The notes beneath the pieces are model-generated. The model worked only from the letters and a program-made list of their open reading frames with translations, had not been told where the DNA came from and searched no databases. Shown piece by piece: positions 9,737-19,779 of a stretch of 64,000 nt of DNA; positions within the stretch are counted from its first letter, which is position 1; each line of letters begins with the position of its first letter. The stretch comes from Taeniopygia guttata (taxonomy: Eukaryota; Chordata; Aves; Passeriformes; Estrildidae): contig NC_133026.1 of the NCBI RefSeq assembly GCF_048771995.1, positions 60,947,001-61,011,000 on the forward strand. The letters run 5' to 3'. The position numbers and the translations under genes were made by a program.

Positions 9737-11200
9737 GGTGATTCCTTCTGCACTAATTGTCTCTTTCAGCTGTTCCTGCTCCCTCTTCCGTGATATTGGT
9801 TCTTGGGATTGCCAGGAATAACAGATGTGCTTAGACAAACAGAGCACCTGCCATGTCCTGCCCCACCTGTGCCTGTGTGCAGAGGTCTCCAGGTTCTTGC
9901 TGACACAAGAGCCATCCCATTTTCTGTGTGAGCACTTCTTCTGTGCTTGACTTCATTTTTGGTGTCCATCAGGCAGAGTCAGGCAGTGAGAGCCCATTTG
10001 GAGGGAAGTTGTTACTTTAGCTTGTGACAAGGCTGGAGCACATGCGTAGCTTCCTTCCCCTTTTGTCTTCCAGACTCATCCATTTAGTGCCTTGATACAT
10101 TGCCAGGAGCTGAAAGGAGTCTTTGGCAGCCTTTTCTAAGTATTGCTGAGCTTGTTGCGTAGATGTGGAGTTTTGGCTAACAACTGGACCAGAACTTAGG
10201 AAAGAGCTGTTTTGAAGCAGATGTCCTTCGAGGGTGTTTATGGTGAGAACAATCACCACAGGAGATCTTGAGTTTTTTTATCTTTCACCTGGTTCTAGTC
10301 CTTTAACAGGAATGAAGTCTAACTTAAGAATACCAAAGACAATGCTGAAACATCTTTCCTGACATGGGGATGTTTTTTGCACTTTCTGTTTTTGAAATAC
10401 TGAAAGAAATCTTAAGTGTTGTAGAGTTCTGTTTCCTTTTGCTACTATTAATAATAATTTTTTAAACTAGTTTTCTGAATAGTATTTCTTGCAATACCTG
10501 CTTCTGTGTAGCTTGTTTGGAATTCTTTGCAAAACACAAGTTTTTTCTTGATAGTTAAACTTGCAGTGCTTACTTGGGTCGCCATGAATTAGTGGTTGGC
10601 CTTGAAAAATTTCAAGGTATTTCAAGGGATACCAAAAGAGTCCCTAGATAATGATTTTTTTTTTTTTTCCTGAGCAGCACTGCAATGCTTCCTCTTGTTT
10701 TTTTTGCGCAGGTTGACATCATTCCTTGGTGGACATTATCCAAAAGTTGCTAGATGGGCCTATCCTTTACTCAGTGCACAGTAACCCAGCTGTCTCAGGT
10801 GAAGCAAACAAAAGCATTATGTGCAGGGGAGAGGGATGAGACCCAGCACTTTTGTCACCAGGACACCTGCCATACACTGCAATTAAAGGGCTATGCCCCT
10901 GAAACCAATATGGGCAGTACAGTTGTGGGGGCGATGCCCTGGGAGCCAGACCGAGGACTGATGGAGAACGAAGATCATGATAAACCACAGAAAACTTCTC
11001 ATGCAGTTAATTTCATTGAAATATAAAAGTTAAAAAAAAAAAGCGAAATAATTGTATAAGAGATGAGTGTAAATAGAGACACAGGGTGGGAAGGCAGAGA
11101 GGAGCCTCCCTGCGAAAGGGATGCGCTTGCCCCATGGGTCTAAAACCCCTGGATCTCTTACTGTTGGCACAAGGTGGGGGTTGTTTAATCCCTCTTCCGA
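9737..11200. other. Spacer between copy B and SERPINB1
   Basis: To about 10215 it is a duplicate of the copy A 3' flank. Beyond that it is unique, with a T run near 10658-10670. No gene supported. Confidence 0.55.
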
Positions 11201-11204
11201 AGCT

Positions 11205-12260
11205 CCCTCTTCTCTCCACCGGGAAACCGGGGACACCCGGACGGGAGGGGCCGCGGGATAACACCTGCCGCCCCGCCCCGCCCCGCCCTGTCTCCCCGCC
11301 CCAGCCCCAGCAGGGTCCCCGCGGGTGACACCGCGGTGTCACTGCGCCGCTCGCCTCCTGCCGCTCCATCCCCTCCCAGCCCGCTCGGCGCTGCCCGCAG
11401 GTAGGCGGCCAAGCGGCCCTTGGCTGCGCCGGGGCTCCGCGGGGCTGCCCCCGGCGCATCCTACGGCAAAGGGACGGTGACGGGACGAGAACGGGCAATC
11501 TTTCCTCTCCGCCTCAGCGGGCGGGGTCTGCGCGGGGCGGGGGGCGCTTCTCTGGCACCGGGGGTGGGCACTGTCCAGCAGCTGGTTCGGGTGGAAGGCT
11601 GGCGCAGTGAGGTGCGGGTAAAGGAAAGTGAAAGTACGCCTTGGGGCTTGGGTATTTTTAGGAGTGTTGGTGGTCTTTAGCCTACAGCTCGGTAAGTACA
11701 TGGCAAACTGCCGGGTGTTTGTCTGGCACGGAGGAAGCCGATAGTGATAATTTGCATTTGCTGTAGAAAGACTGTGCAGGAAACAGCCAAATTTTGGTGT
11801 AAACTCCTCCACGCGGTTGGGTCCAGAGGAGAGAAAGAAACAAACCGAGACTCCGGCTGCAGCGAGCACAGAGCAGCCGGACCGTGGGCTGGGCGGGCAG
11901 AAGGCGGGCGCAGCATCCAGCGGTGCCGCCGCTGGCCCTCGGGTGGGGTTTTGAGCCTGACCCGGCTCTTGCGCCTTTCAGCTTGCTCGTGAGCATCTCC
12001 CCAAAGCGCACCGTCGGTGTCAGCCCTGCCCCTTTGCTGTGCTGCCCTTCGCTTGTGTCCCCGGCGGTCGGTGGGTCCCCGCAGCCCCGGAACGCCGGGC
12101 TCCCTGCCCCGCTGTCCTGCGGGCGGCGGGCGGCTCCGTGCTCCTCCTGGCAGCGCAGGCGAGGCACAGCGCTGCTCTCCGCTGCCCTAAGTCACCGTGC
12201 GCGGAAGCCTCTGGCAGGCTTGGCACCGCTCAGGGGCATGGATCTGTGGCATGAAGACAG
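11205..12260 (+). promoter_or_regulatory. SERPINB1: CpG-island promoter of SERPINB1
   Basis: Strongly GC- and CpG-rich, 0.5-1.5 kb before the first coding exon. It contains overlapping GC boxes (CCCCGCCC repeated at 11267-11288), a perfect 18-bp palindrome at 11325-11342 and an IRF-type element at 11624-11635. An untranslated exon 1 could end at 11400 (GCAG before gtaggc) or at 11691 (CTCG before gtaagt). The part 11390-11820 is paralogous to the copy B promoter; about 11850-12310 has no counterpart there. Promoter role inferred from composition and position. Confidence 0.65.
11624..11635 (+). promoter_or_regulatory. IRF/ISRE-like element
   Basis: GAAAGTGAAAGT fits the two-half-site IRF element (GAAA-N2-GAAA). 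It lies in the SERPINB1 promoter island. The aligned site in copy B (3915-3925) reads GAAAGTGAAGG and has lost the second half-site. Interferon response is inferred only. Confidence 0.45.
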
Positions 12261-12710
12261 GAGGGTTACTGAGAGGTGTTTGAATGTCCCTGAGGAGATA
12301 TTTTGAATGTCCTCTCTGCATTGTAAAGGAGCGGAGGGAATGCTGTATGAGGGAGAACCCTGGCATGTGCTGGGTCTGTGAGGATGAGGGAGTTTTGCAA
12401 TCCTTCCATCACATATACCTCCAATTTCAGATCTGCAGGAAAATAACTTTTAAAAAATAATGTTTATACAATTAGTATAATGAGTAGGGTTGGAACACAC
12501 AATTAACATGGAAAAAAATCCCCTGCTTTTTTAATGTGACTGATTTTTTTAAGAATGAGGTGCACTAACGATGATATTCTTGCTGTTTCTGTAAGCAGCT
12601 GTGTCCAATTTAATCCAGTCTTTACTCTGTGAGTCACACAAGGTTAGACAAAGTGTTTGAAAAATGTTTCCTAGGGTCCTTATCAACTGTTTTATTTTTC
12701 AGCTATAACC

Positions 12711-12878
12711 ATGGAGAGCCTGTCCAATGCCAACAGTAGATTTGCAATTGATCTGCTCAGAAGGTTTAGTGAAGCCAACCCAACAGGAAATGTCTTCTTT
12801 TCTCCTGTCAGTATCTCTGCTGCTCTGGCCATGGTCCTTTTGGGGGCCAAAGGTAATACTGAAGCCCAGGTGCTGAAG
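12711..12878 (+). CDS. SERPINB1: SERPINB1 first coding exon
   Basis: Residues 1-56 ([16 protein letters not shown] ... [15 protein letters not shown] ... GNTEAQVLK). Acceptor tttttcag places the exon start at 12703; donor gttagt; phase 0. Confidence 0.92.
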
Positions 12879-15800
12879 GTTAGTAAAATAAAATGGTCAT
12901 TAATTTTATATCTTATTTACATTAAAAGGGGTTGTGTTTTAGAGGCGGGAAGTTGAAATGAGGGTATTTTTATTGGTTCAGGACAAGATTTCTGTCATGC
13001 ACACTCAGTTTTCCTCAGACTCTGCAGCTAGTTACCCTCTGCCTAGCCTGCTCCAGAGCCCTCTTCTATATTTTCTATGGCCTTTGTTGCTCATTTAATT
13101 TCAGTAGTTAATTCTTGACAGAGGAAACCAATTACGTTAGTTTTTAATTAATTGGTTTTAATTAATTAATTTTAATTAATTGGTTTAAATTGATCGTAAG
13201 TTCCAGCAGCAAGACTCTATGAGTTTTCATGAGACATTTTGACAAATTATTACTTTATAATACAAGATCACTAACGTATGTTGGTATTGTTCATTTGGTA
13301 TGTTCATTTTCAAGAATTCTGTGTGTTTTTGTAAAAAGCACAGTAGCATTCTATAGTTTTATATCTAAAGCTATGATGATACATGGTGATACTACCTAAG
13401 TATCAGTCTCTCTCACTAACAGGTGAGATATCTTGAAGGAGCTAAGCCTGCATGGTTATCCTTACCATAGCTTTAGGATAGTTTTAAAAAGCCTCCTTAT
13501 AAATTGCAAAAATGGTGCACATAAGAGTGTGCCAGTTTCCCTTGAAACCTCTGTCATGGGATGGACTCAGTCACTGTTATTTTTGCACTCTTGTTAGGCT
13601 AACACTTGTAAAAAGGTGTGTGAATCTCCTCATTGCAGTCATCCTGATGCATTTGCCTATGAATAACTTCACCTTTGTATTCTGGACTTTAGGAGGGTTG
13701 AGTGTTGCTGTGCTTGCTCAATAAAATTACTTCCCCACTACTTGTTCAAACAGACTTTGAACATATTTCATGTAATCAGATTGACAGCCCCACCTAGGAT
13801 AAACCTACTGACAGCACAAATCATGCAAAAGGAACTTGGGGGGGAAATGAATGTCTTTCAATACAGTAATCCTCAACAGGGCATGTTTCTGTACCATAAT
13901 ACTTCACTTATGAACACAGTGCTAATTAAAGAGGCAGTGATTAGCAATTGTCAAGAGCTGTTTGCAAGGACACAAAAATTTGTTTCCGGGATCATAATTC
14001 TATTGTAAGGCTGCCTCTGTGATATTCTTGCTCAGCCATGCACCTGTTACAGCACAGCTTGTACTGAGGTGGTCAGCAAAGCCTGACCAAATACCTAGTG
14101 AGAGAAAGAGAAGGCTTTCCTTTGAATCCAATCACTGCTTCACAGCAGTCTTCCCTCCTGGGAAACACATGGTTTAAGTTTGAATATCAGTGCCCCTGCT
14201 TTGGTGTAGCCATCCCTGTCCATGAGGTCTGGCAGCTTCTGCTGTCATATCTTTAAGCCCTGGCCAGCCAGCTTGCCTCTGGAAGAGGAGGTACTGATAA
14301 AGAGATATTGCAATAATGCACTTGATCTTAAACCTAATAATATATATATATATATATATATATAAAGTTTATATGAAGTGCGTATATATTTATGGAGTTA
14401 TATTTTCATAAAATTATAAAGGATAATTGCTCTAAGTTTTCTTAATACCTCATCTGTGATAGTGATGATTGTATATTCTGAAAATATACAACCCCACATG
14501 CCCTTGGGCCAAAGGGGGAACCAAGAAAGCAAGAGTCTCCATGGTGTCATCTTTCTTTTTGATCCTCACCTGGGAACGAGTTCTTGGGCCCAGTGGCCCA
14601 CAGAGGAGAGGCCCCCAGAAATGCAGGCAGGACTTGGGGTTTTGATCAAGAGCTTCAGCTGTGACTGTGTATAAACCAGGATCACAACGCAAGTGGCTGA
14701 CATGGGCAGCATAGCACCGAGGGACCGTTTGATTCATTCTTTGAGGCTTACAGAAGTCTCTAAGCAGCTTCCAGCCTTTACTTTTCTCTTTCTTCAGCCT
14801 ACCCTGCTGCATCAGGCCTACCCTCCAGATTCACTATGTGTTCTTTTAAGGCAGTATTAACAGCAGCTAGTTCACTTCTTTTTATTTCAGACGCTTCATC
14901 TTGACAAAGTTGAAGATGTTCATTCAAGATTCCAGGCTCTGACAACGGATATAAACAGAAGCGATGCTCCCTATCTCTTGCGGCTGGCCAGTCGGCTCTT
15001 TGGAGAGAAGTCCTACAGCTTTCTGCAGGTACAGTGGTGCACATCAGGATGGCCTGTGGTGGGATCTGGAGGGAAAGTGCAGCTGCTTGATTATGTATGA
15101 AGTAGAACTATTTCCAAGCCTATTTCTAAACTTTTCTGGGAAGTTGATGAAAGTGCTTCATACTTGCAGTGTGCATTTCCATAGCTGTGAGCATCTGTGC
15201 CTCTCACCTAAATGGTGTAACACAGCAAACCCTTTTTTCTTCCTGTTCACTTCTGCTGTTCTTTTCCTCAAGAGAAGAATCACTGGTCTATGTTCTTAGT
15301 TTACAGTAACTATTATGACATCCCACTCTGTTGCACCCAGGTTTTTAGGTTGCAGCCAGTTCTGTTCCTGTTGCAATCAGCTTTTTAGGATTTTCATTGG
15401 AGTAATACCACATAATTTCAGTATTTTTGAAAACACTATTTGTTTGGGAAGGGATATCCAATATGTTTTAACAACATGCCTCTTCACCAGTGAATTACAA
15501 CTTTGTGTGCAAATAGGTTGATATTTTTGCCCATCTTCAGCTATTTTGGATAGTTTTGTTTTATCCTAGCTGTGTTGGAGCCTGTTTCAGGAGAATGATA
15601 GTTAAGGACTGCAACACCTTCAGTAAGCACCCCATCAGCTCTAGACATGGCTGGTGTACTACGAGGCTTGCTCTAAGAGTGGGGAAAAAACCTGTTAACT
15701 TCAGAATTCCCCCAAGCAACACACTGTTTGAACCCCACCTCAGAGTTGGTGACAATCTGAGTACACCTTATCTAGCTGATAATTAGATGTTTTCTTATCT

Positions 15801-18679
15801 TCATGCAGTGAAAGCTATTATTATTGTTTCAAAATCTAGGATTTCCTGACTAATACACGGAAATTATATGGAGCTGACTTGGCTACAGTTGATTTTCTTC
15901 AGGCTTGTGATAAAGCTAGGAAAGAAATTAACCAGTGGGTCGAGGAGAAAACTGAAGGTAAATTACTTTTTTGTTAATAACTGGTAGTGTTTCATATCGG
16001 GAGCAGGAATAGGCTTTATTCTATGCCGTCTTTAGAACAGTTTAATTCTGTCCTGGGGTACTTATTTGATGCATGGACAGAACCAGAAATTACCTAAGCA
16101 AGGCATTTAACCAGTTCCATAAATCCTGGGAGTTTTCCATTCTGTTTTGTGCTCAAGCCATGAGTGCAGGAGAGATGCCTAAACATGGAGGTGTACTCAC
16201 GAGTTGGAGACTTTGTCTTAGTCTGTCTCGGTCCATATATATACATGTTATATATATTTCTAAATTCAGTATTCTTTAATGTGGGCATTCTGTACTTCTT
16301 GTATGAGGAGTAGATGAGTTGCATGTGACAGTTTAGACTAACAATATTACATTTTCATCAAATCATTGTATATCAAAAGTTATAGTAGTGTGTATTAAGA
16401 AAAAGTATGGTGAAATAGTGATACAGGTACTGAAATTATTACAGGAATAGATTGGTTTTATATTTGTAGTATTTCTATGGTGTCAGTTTCTCGATGTATG
16501 TTTATATGCTTACATGATTTTGTTGTGACCCTTTTTTCTGCTGCCTCTGAAGGCAAAATCCCTGATCTGCTGTCTGAAGGTTCAGTTGATAGCATGACCA
16601 AGCTGGTATTGGTGAATGCTATTTATTTCAAAGCAAACTGGGCAGAGAAATTTCAAGAAGCTGACACCACTGATGCACCATTTCGCTTAAATAAGGTAAT
16701 ACAGATATGTCCTGGTAGGACATACCTAATGAAAAGGTATAGTTATATAGGTGGTAATGTGAAGCTTTGCTTACAGATAAAATAATTAATAAATATGAAG
16801 TATTTTAGTAATATTTTAATTATTTTTTGTGGATTTTAGTATTTTTCTGTATTCAGGAGCTAGTTTTTGTCTCACTTACTAGAAAAGCGTTAGAGACAAT
16901 TCTCACGTATGGTTTAGGACCTAGCAGGGTTTCTGTCTGCAGCAGATCAGCAGCTATGAACTGTCTCTGTGATGCTAGGTAAGCAGTCTTAAAATGACAG
17001 GACATTTTGATTAGCCCCATCTTCTTGTTCTATATTCTGCTTATGTTAACAGCTTTACAAGTTACTGTATGCAGTCATCTGCTTTATGCTAAACAGAGTT
17101 GATCTTTGTTGGCTTAACATTTTCATACAGCAGTTTGACGAAACTATTTTGGTTTCTGTGATGACTGTGCTGTAGAAGCCAAAGAAGAACCAAATATAAT
17201 ACAAACTCATTATTTCTTCAGAAGAAATTGTTTTAAACAGGCAGTCAGAAGCCTGAAAAATGCAATTTTATAATGGAGGATAAATGTTTAATAAATGCAA
17301 TTTTAACTTGTCTTCTATCAGTTCTTTAAATTACTATTCCCTTAACTGTTACTTTTTGTGCCTTTTATCCATCCAGAATGAAAAAAGGACAGTAAAAATG
17401 ATGTATCAGAAAAAGAAATTTAATTTTGGATATATCCCTGAAGAGAAGATCCGTGTTTTAGAGCTGCCTTACGATGGAAGAGAACTTAGTATGATCATCC
17501 TGTTACCTGATGACACTGAAGAGGACTCCACTGGACTGCAAAAGGTGACCTATCTAAGCCAATGCAGTTGTTCAATGTTTTTAAGTTTAGCCATTCAAAA
17601 TTAAAGCCTTAGTGAACCCATGTTCTCAGGGCACCAAATCTATTTGGTCTATTTTTAGACAACTCTCTACTAGTACAGCAATAAAGAATAAATGGATGTA
17701 CTGCATCAGGAAGAGAAGTTGTGTTCCAATTTTGTAGCTTGTGTTCATGTGTCCTTTGCTGAACTGAATGAACCATGATGGATACTGAAAGCAGAGTTAA
17801 CTGTGAGAATTATCTTGCCTTGCTTGTTTGTTTTTAATGACAGAATTAGTCTTTCAGTAGCTTTGAAAGTCTTTATTTTCTTAACCATAAAGTAGTGAGA
17901 CTGTTTTCCATTAAATGAGCAGCTTCTTTGGGCTCCCTGATTATGATTTTTGTTACTTGTTTTTAATTAGGTAATTCCATTTAGTTAGATGAAACAGTAA
18001 GAAGTCTGGCTTGCTATCAGTGCATGATCTTCCCTTCTGTACATTGCAGCACGAAGTGAATGTCTGCATTACTTTGTAAAGTAAAAACTGCACTGACTTC
18101 ACCTAATTTTAATAGTATTTTTTAATCTCTATTTAGCTATCAAAGATACGGTTATGTTCATTTTTGCATAGCTGCTCTACCGTCGTATAATGATCTATAA
18201 ATAAAGCCTCATAAATGTTACTGAAAATGAAATACTACACTGGTGATAAGTAATGTTCTCTGTCCTTTTAATGCTAGATGGAAAAGCAACTTACCTTAGA
18301 GAAGCTCCAGGAATGGACACGGTCTGAGCATCTGTATTCCGCTGACGTTCACGTGCGTTTGCCAAAGTTTAAGCTGGAGGAATGCTATGACCTTAAATCA
18401 GATTTAGCCACTATGGGCTTGCTGGATGTGTTTGACAGTGGCAAGGCTGACCTGTCGGGAATGTCAGGGGCACATGACCTCTTCCTCTCTGCAGTTGTCC
18501 ACAAGGCTTTTGTGGAAGTGAATGAGGAAGGCACGGAAGCTGCAGCTGCCACTGCTGGCATTGCTGTGCTTTGCATGGCCATAGAAGAGGATTTCAACGC
18601 TGACCATCCTTTCCTTTTCTTTATTCGCCACAACCCAACACAAAGCATACTTTTCTTGGGCAGATTTGCTTCCCCATAA
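12711..18679 (+). CDS. SERPINB1: Serpin B1 (leukocyte elastase inhibitor)
   Basis: Clade B serpin, cytosolic/nuclear inhibitor of neutrophil proteases (elastase, cathepsin G, proteinase 3 in mammals). Six coding exons: 12711-12878, 14891-15028, 15840-15957, 16553-16695, 17377-17544, 18278-18679, all GT-AG, giving 378 residues (human 379). Recognised by long matches to human SERPINB1 as recalled: [34 protein letters not shown]-type segment and ATAGIA--CM in the loop. The hinge is GTEAAAAT and P1 is Cys344 (codon 18572-18574), the same residue number as in human; P2 is Leu, where human has Phe343, itself a second cleavage position. The loop after P1 is one residue shorter than in human. Start has a good context (ACCATGG). 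No signal peptide. Converges tail-to-tail with WRNIP1, as in mammals. Confidence 0.95.
12879..14890 (+). other. SERPINB1 intron 2
   Basis: AT-rich. It has a repeated TTAATTAATTGGTTT motif near 13144-13190 and the (TA)n tract listed separately. No gene seen. Confidence 0.6.
14341..14364 (+). repeat. (TA)12 microsatellite
   Basis: Twelve uninterrupted TA units in SERPINB1 intron 2, likely length-variable. Confidence 0.9.
14891..15028 (+). CDS. SERPINB1: SERPINB1 coding exon 3
   Basis: Residues 57-102: [15 protein letters not shown] ... [20 protein letters not shown] matches mammalian SERPINB1. Phase 0 at both ends. Confidence 0.92.
15840..15957 (+). CDS. SERPINB1: SERPINB1 coding exon 4
   Basis: [19 protein letters not shown] ... 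[10 protein letters not shown]; ends in phase 1 within a Gly codon, donor gtaaat. The acceptor is the aatctag just before GATTTC. Confidence 0.92.
16553..16695 (+). CDS. SERPINB1: SERPINB1 coding exon 5
   Basis: [20 protein letters not shown] ... FRLNK up to residue 189, 143 bp, phase 1 to phase 0. Its acceptor (ctctgaag) is AG and serves as the reference for the damaged site in copy B. Confidence 0.92.
17377..17544 (+). CDS. SERPINB1: SERPINB1 coding exon 6
   Basis: Residues 190-245: [20 protein letters not shown] ... [19 protein letters not shown]. 56 codons in phase 0. Confidence 0.93.
18278..18679 (+). CDS. SERPINB1: SERPINB1 last coding exon (reactive-centre loop)
   Basis: Residues 246-378 plus TAA. 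Contains [14 protein letters not shown], the hinge, the loop [14 protein letters not shown] and the [10 protein letters not shown] signature, ending GRFASP. Confidence 0.94.
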   Translation: MEKQLTLEKLQEWTRSEHLYSADVHVRLPKFKLEECYDLKSDLATMGLLDVFDSGKADLSGMSGAHDLFLSAVVHKAFVEVNEEGTEAAAATAGIAVLCMAIEEDFNADHPFLFFIRHNPTQSILFLGRFASP

Positions 18680-19744
18680 AAGAAAACTTACCATTTGCAG
18701 CAGTTCCTGTTGTTGTTAATGAAAGCTTTGTTCCTGAAGAAGTTAATCCTCCTGTTGTGAGTTCCTAGTAATTTGACTGAGATTCTGCCTTTCCATTAAA
18801 ACAACCCCAGAGAAAACAAGGGAGTAATTTATTTTTCTTTCTTGAGATTGACATCACCTTTAATTGAACAAGGAAAATCTTGGAGTAGAAATAAATTTTC
18901 TTGGAAGAAATGCATATCTCTTAAAGCATAGTATCAGCCTCTATGCATCCTCACATTTTCTGTGTTCACAGTTCTCCACTGCGATAATCAATCACTCCTT
19001 AATAATTCAGTCACTCCTTATGCATAAATACTAGGTTGCACTTGCAAAGCTATCCCTTCCCTAAAATACTGCTTTACAAAATAGTGTAATAAAATCGTTC
19101 TAGGGACTAGAAGGCATGTTTCAAACAGCTGGGTATACCCAGTTCTGTCATGAAATAGAAGGTCAGATAACATTTGTTTAGAGACGTCTATTTATAGGGA
19201 AAGGATTAAGCTATTTAAACAAAAGTAACCCCTTGAAGCTAGTAGCCAGAAAAATTGCAACACAGCTTTTGAATGAGAAAGAAAAAATGAGTAAGACTTT
19301 AGGTGATGTGTTTAAAGAGGATTTTTAAAATTTACAATAAATGTTAAAATGTTTAAGGGATTAGACGTTTTAGGTGCCTTTTTGAAAGTTCAGAAGCCTC
19401 CAGTGTTAGATGCTGGCCAATATTTCTGTCATTCCTGAAAGATACTTTGGCTTCCTAGAGGAGGATCTGCAAAAAATACCTGATGTTCCTCTTTATGTAC
19501 AAGGATTCTACATTTACTGAGCTGACTTTCACTACCTCTTTATGCACAAACCTCTGGTAGTGTACCACAGCCTTGTTCCTGGTTGCCAGTGTAATTACAC
19601 ACTGTCATGTTCTGTGTTTATTTTTGGAGGTTATTTACTTGTATCTTGGGTACTGTAACATTTACCTGTACAACCTTAGCTCTGAATGGGGCACAATAGT
19701 TTATATAATTGCAAACTGCATTTGAATCTTGTCTTTAAGCAACA

Positions 19745-19750
19745 AATAAA
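19745..19750 (+). terminator. SERPINB1: Likely distal polyadenylation signal of SERPINB1
   Basis: AATAAA about 1.07 kb after the stop, followed by a T-rich stretch; a shorter alternative sits at 18890-18895. Choice between them is not decided by sequence. Confidence 0.5.
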
Positions 19751-19779
19751 AGTCTTTTACTTAAACTTTTGTTCAAAAC

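Larger units (their letters stand above)
15029..18277 (+). other. SERPINB1 introns 3 to 6
   Basis: Introns 15029-15839, 15958-16552, 16696-17376 and 17545-18277 are AT-rich and unique, with short TATA-like repeats near 16237-16257. No embedded gene or clear mobile element seen. Confidence 0.5.

Noticed and set aside
10754-11026. 90-codon open frame upstream of SERPINB1
   Set aside because: No recognisable motif, no splice context and no counterpart upstream of copy B.
11013-12306. Open frames on both strands in the SERPINB1 CpG island
   Set aside because: GC-driven frames with no recognisable domain, in a region better explained as promoter and first intron.
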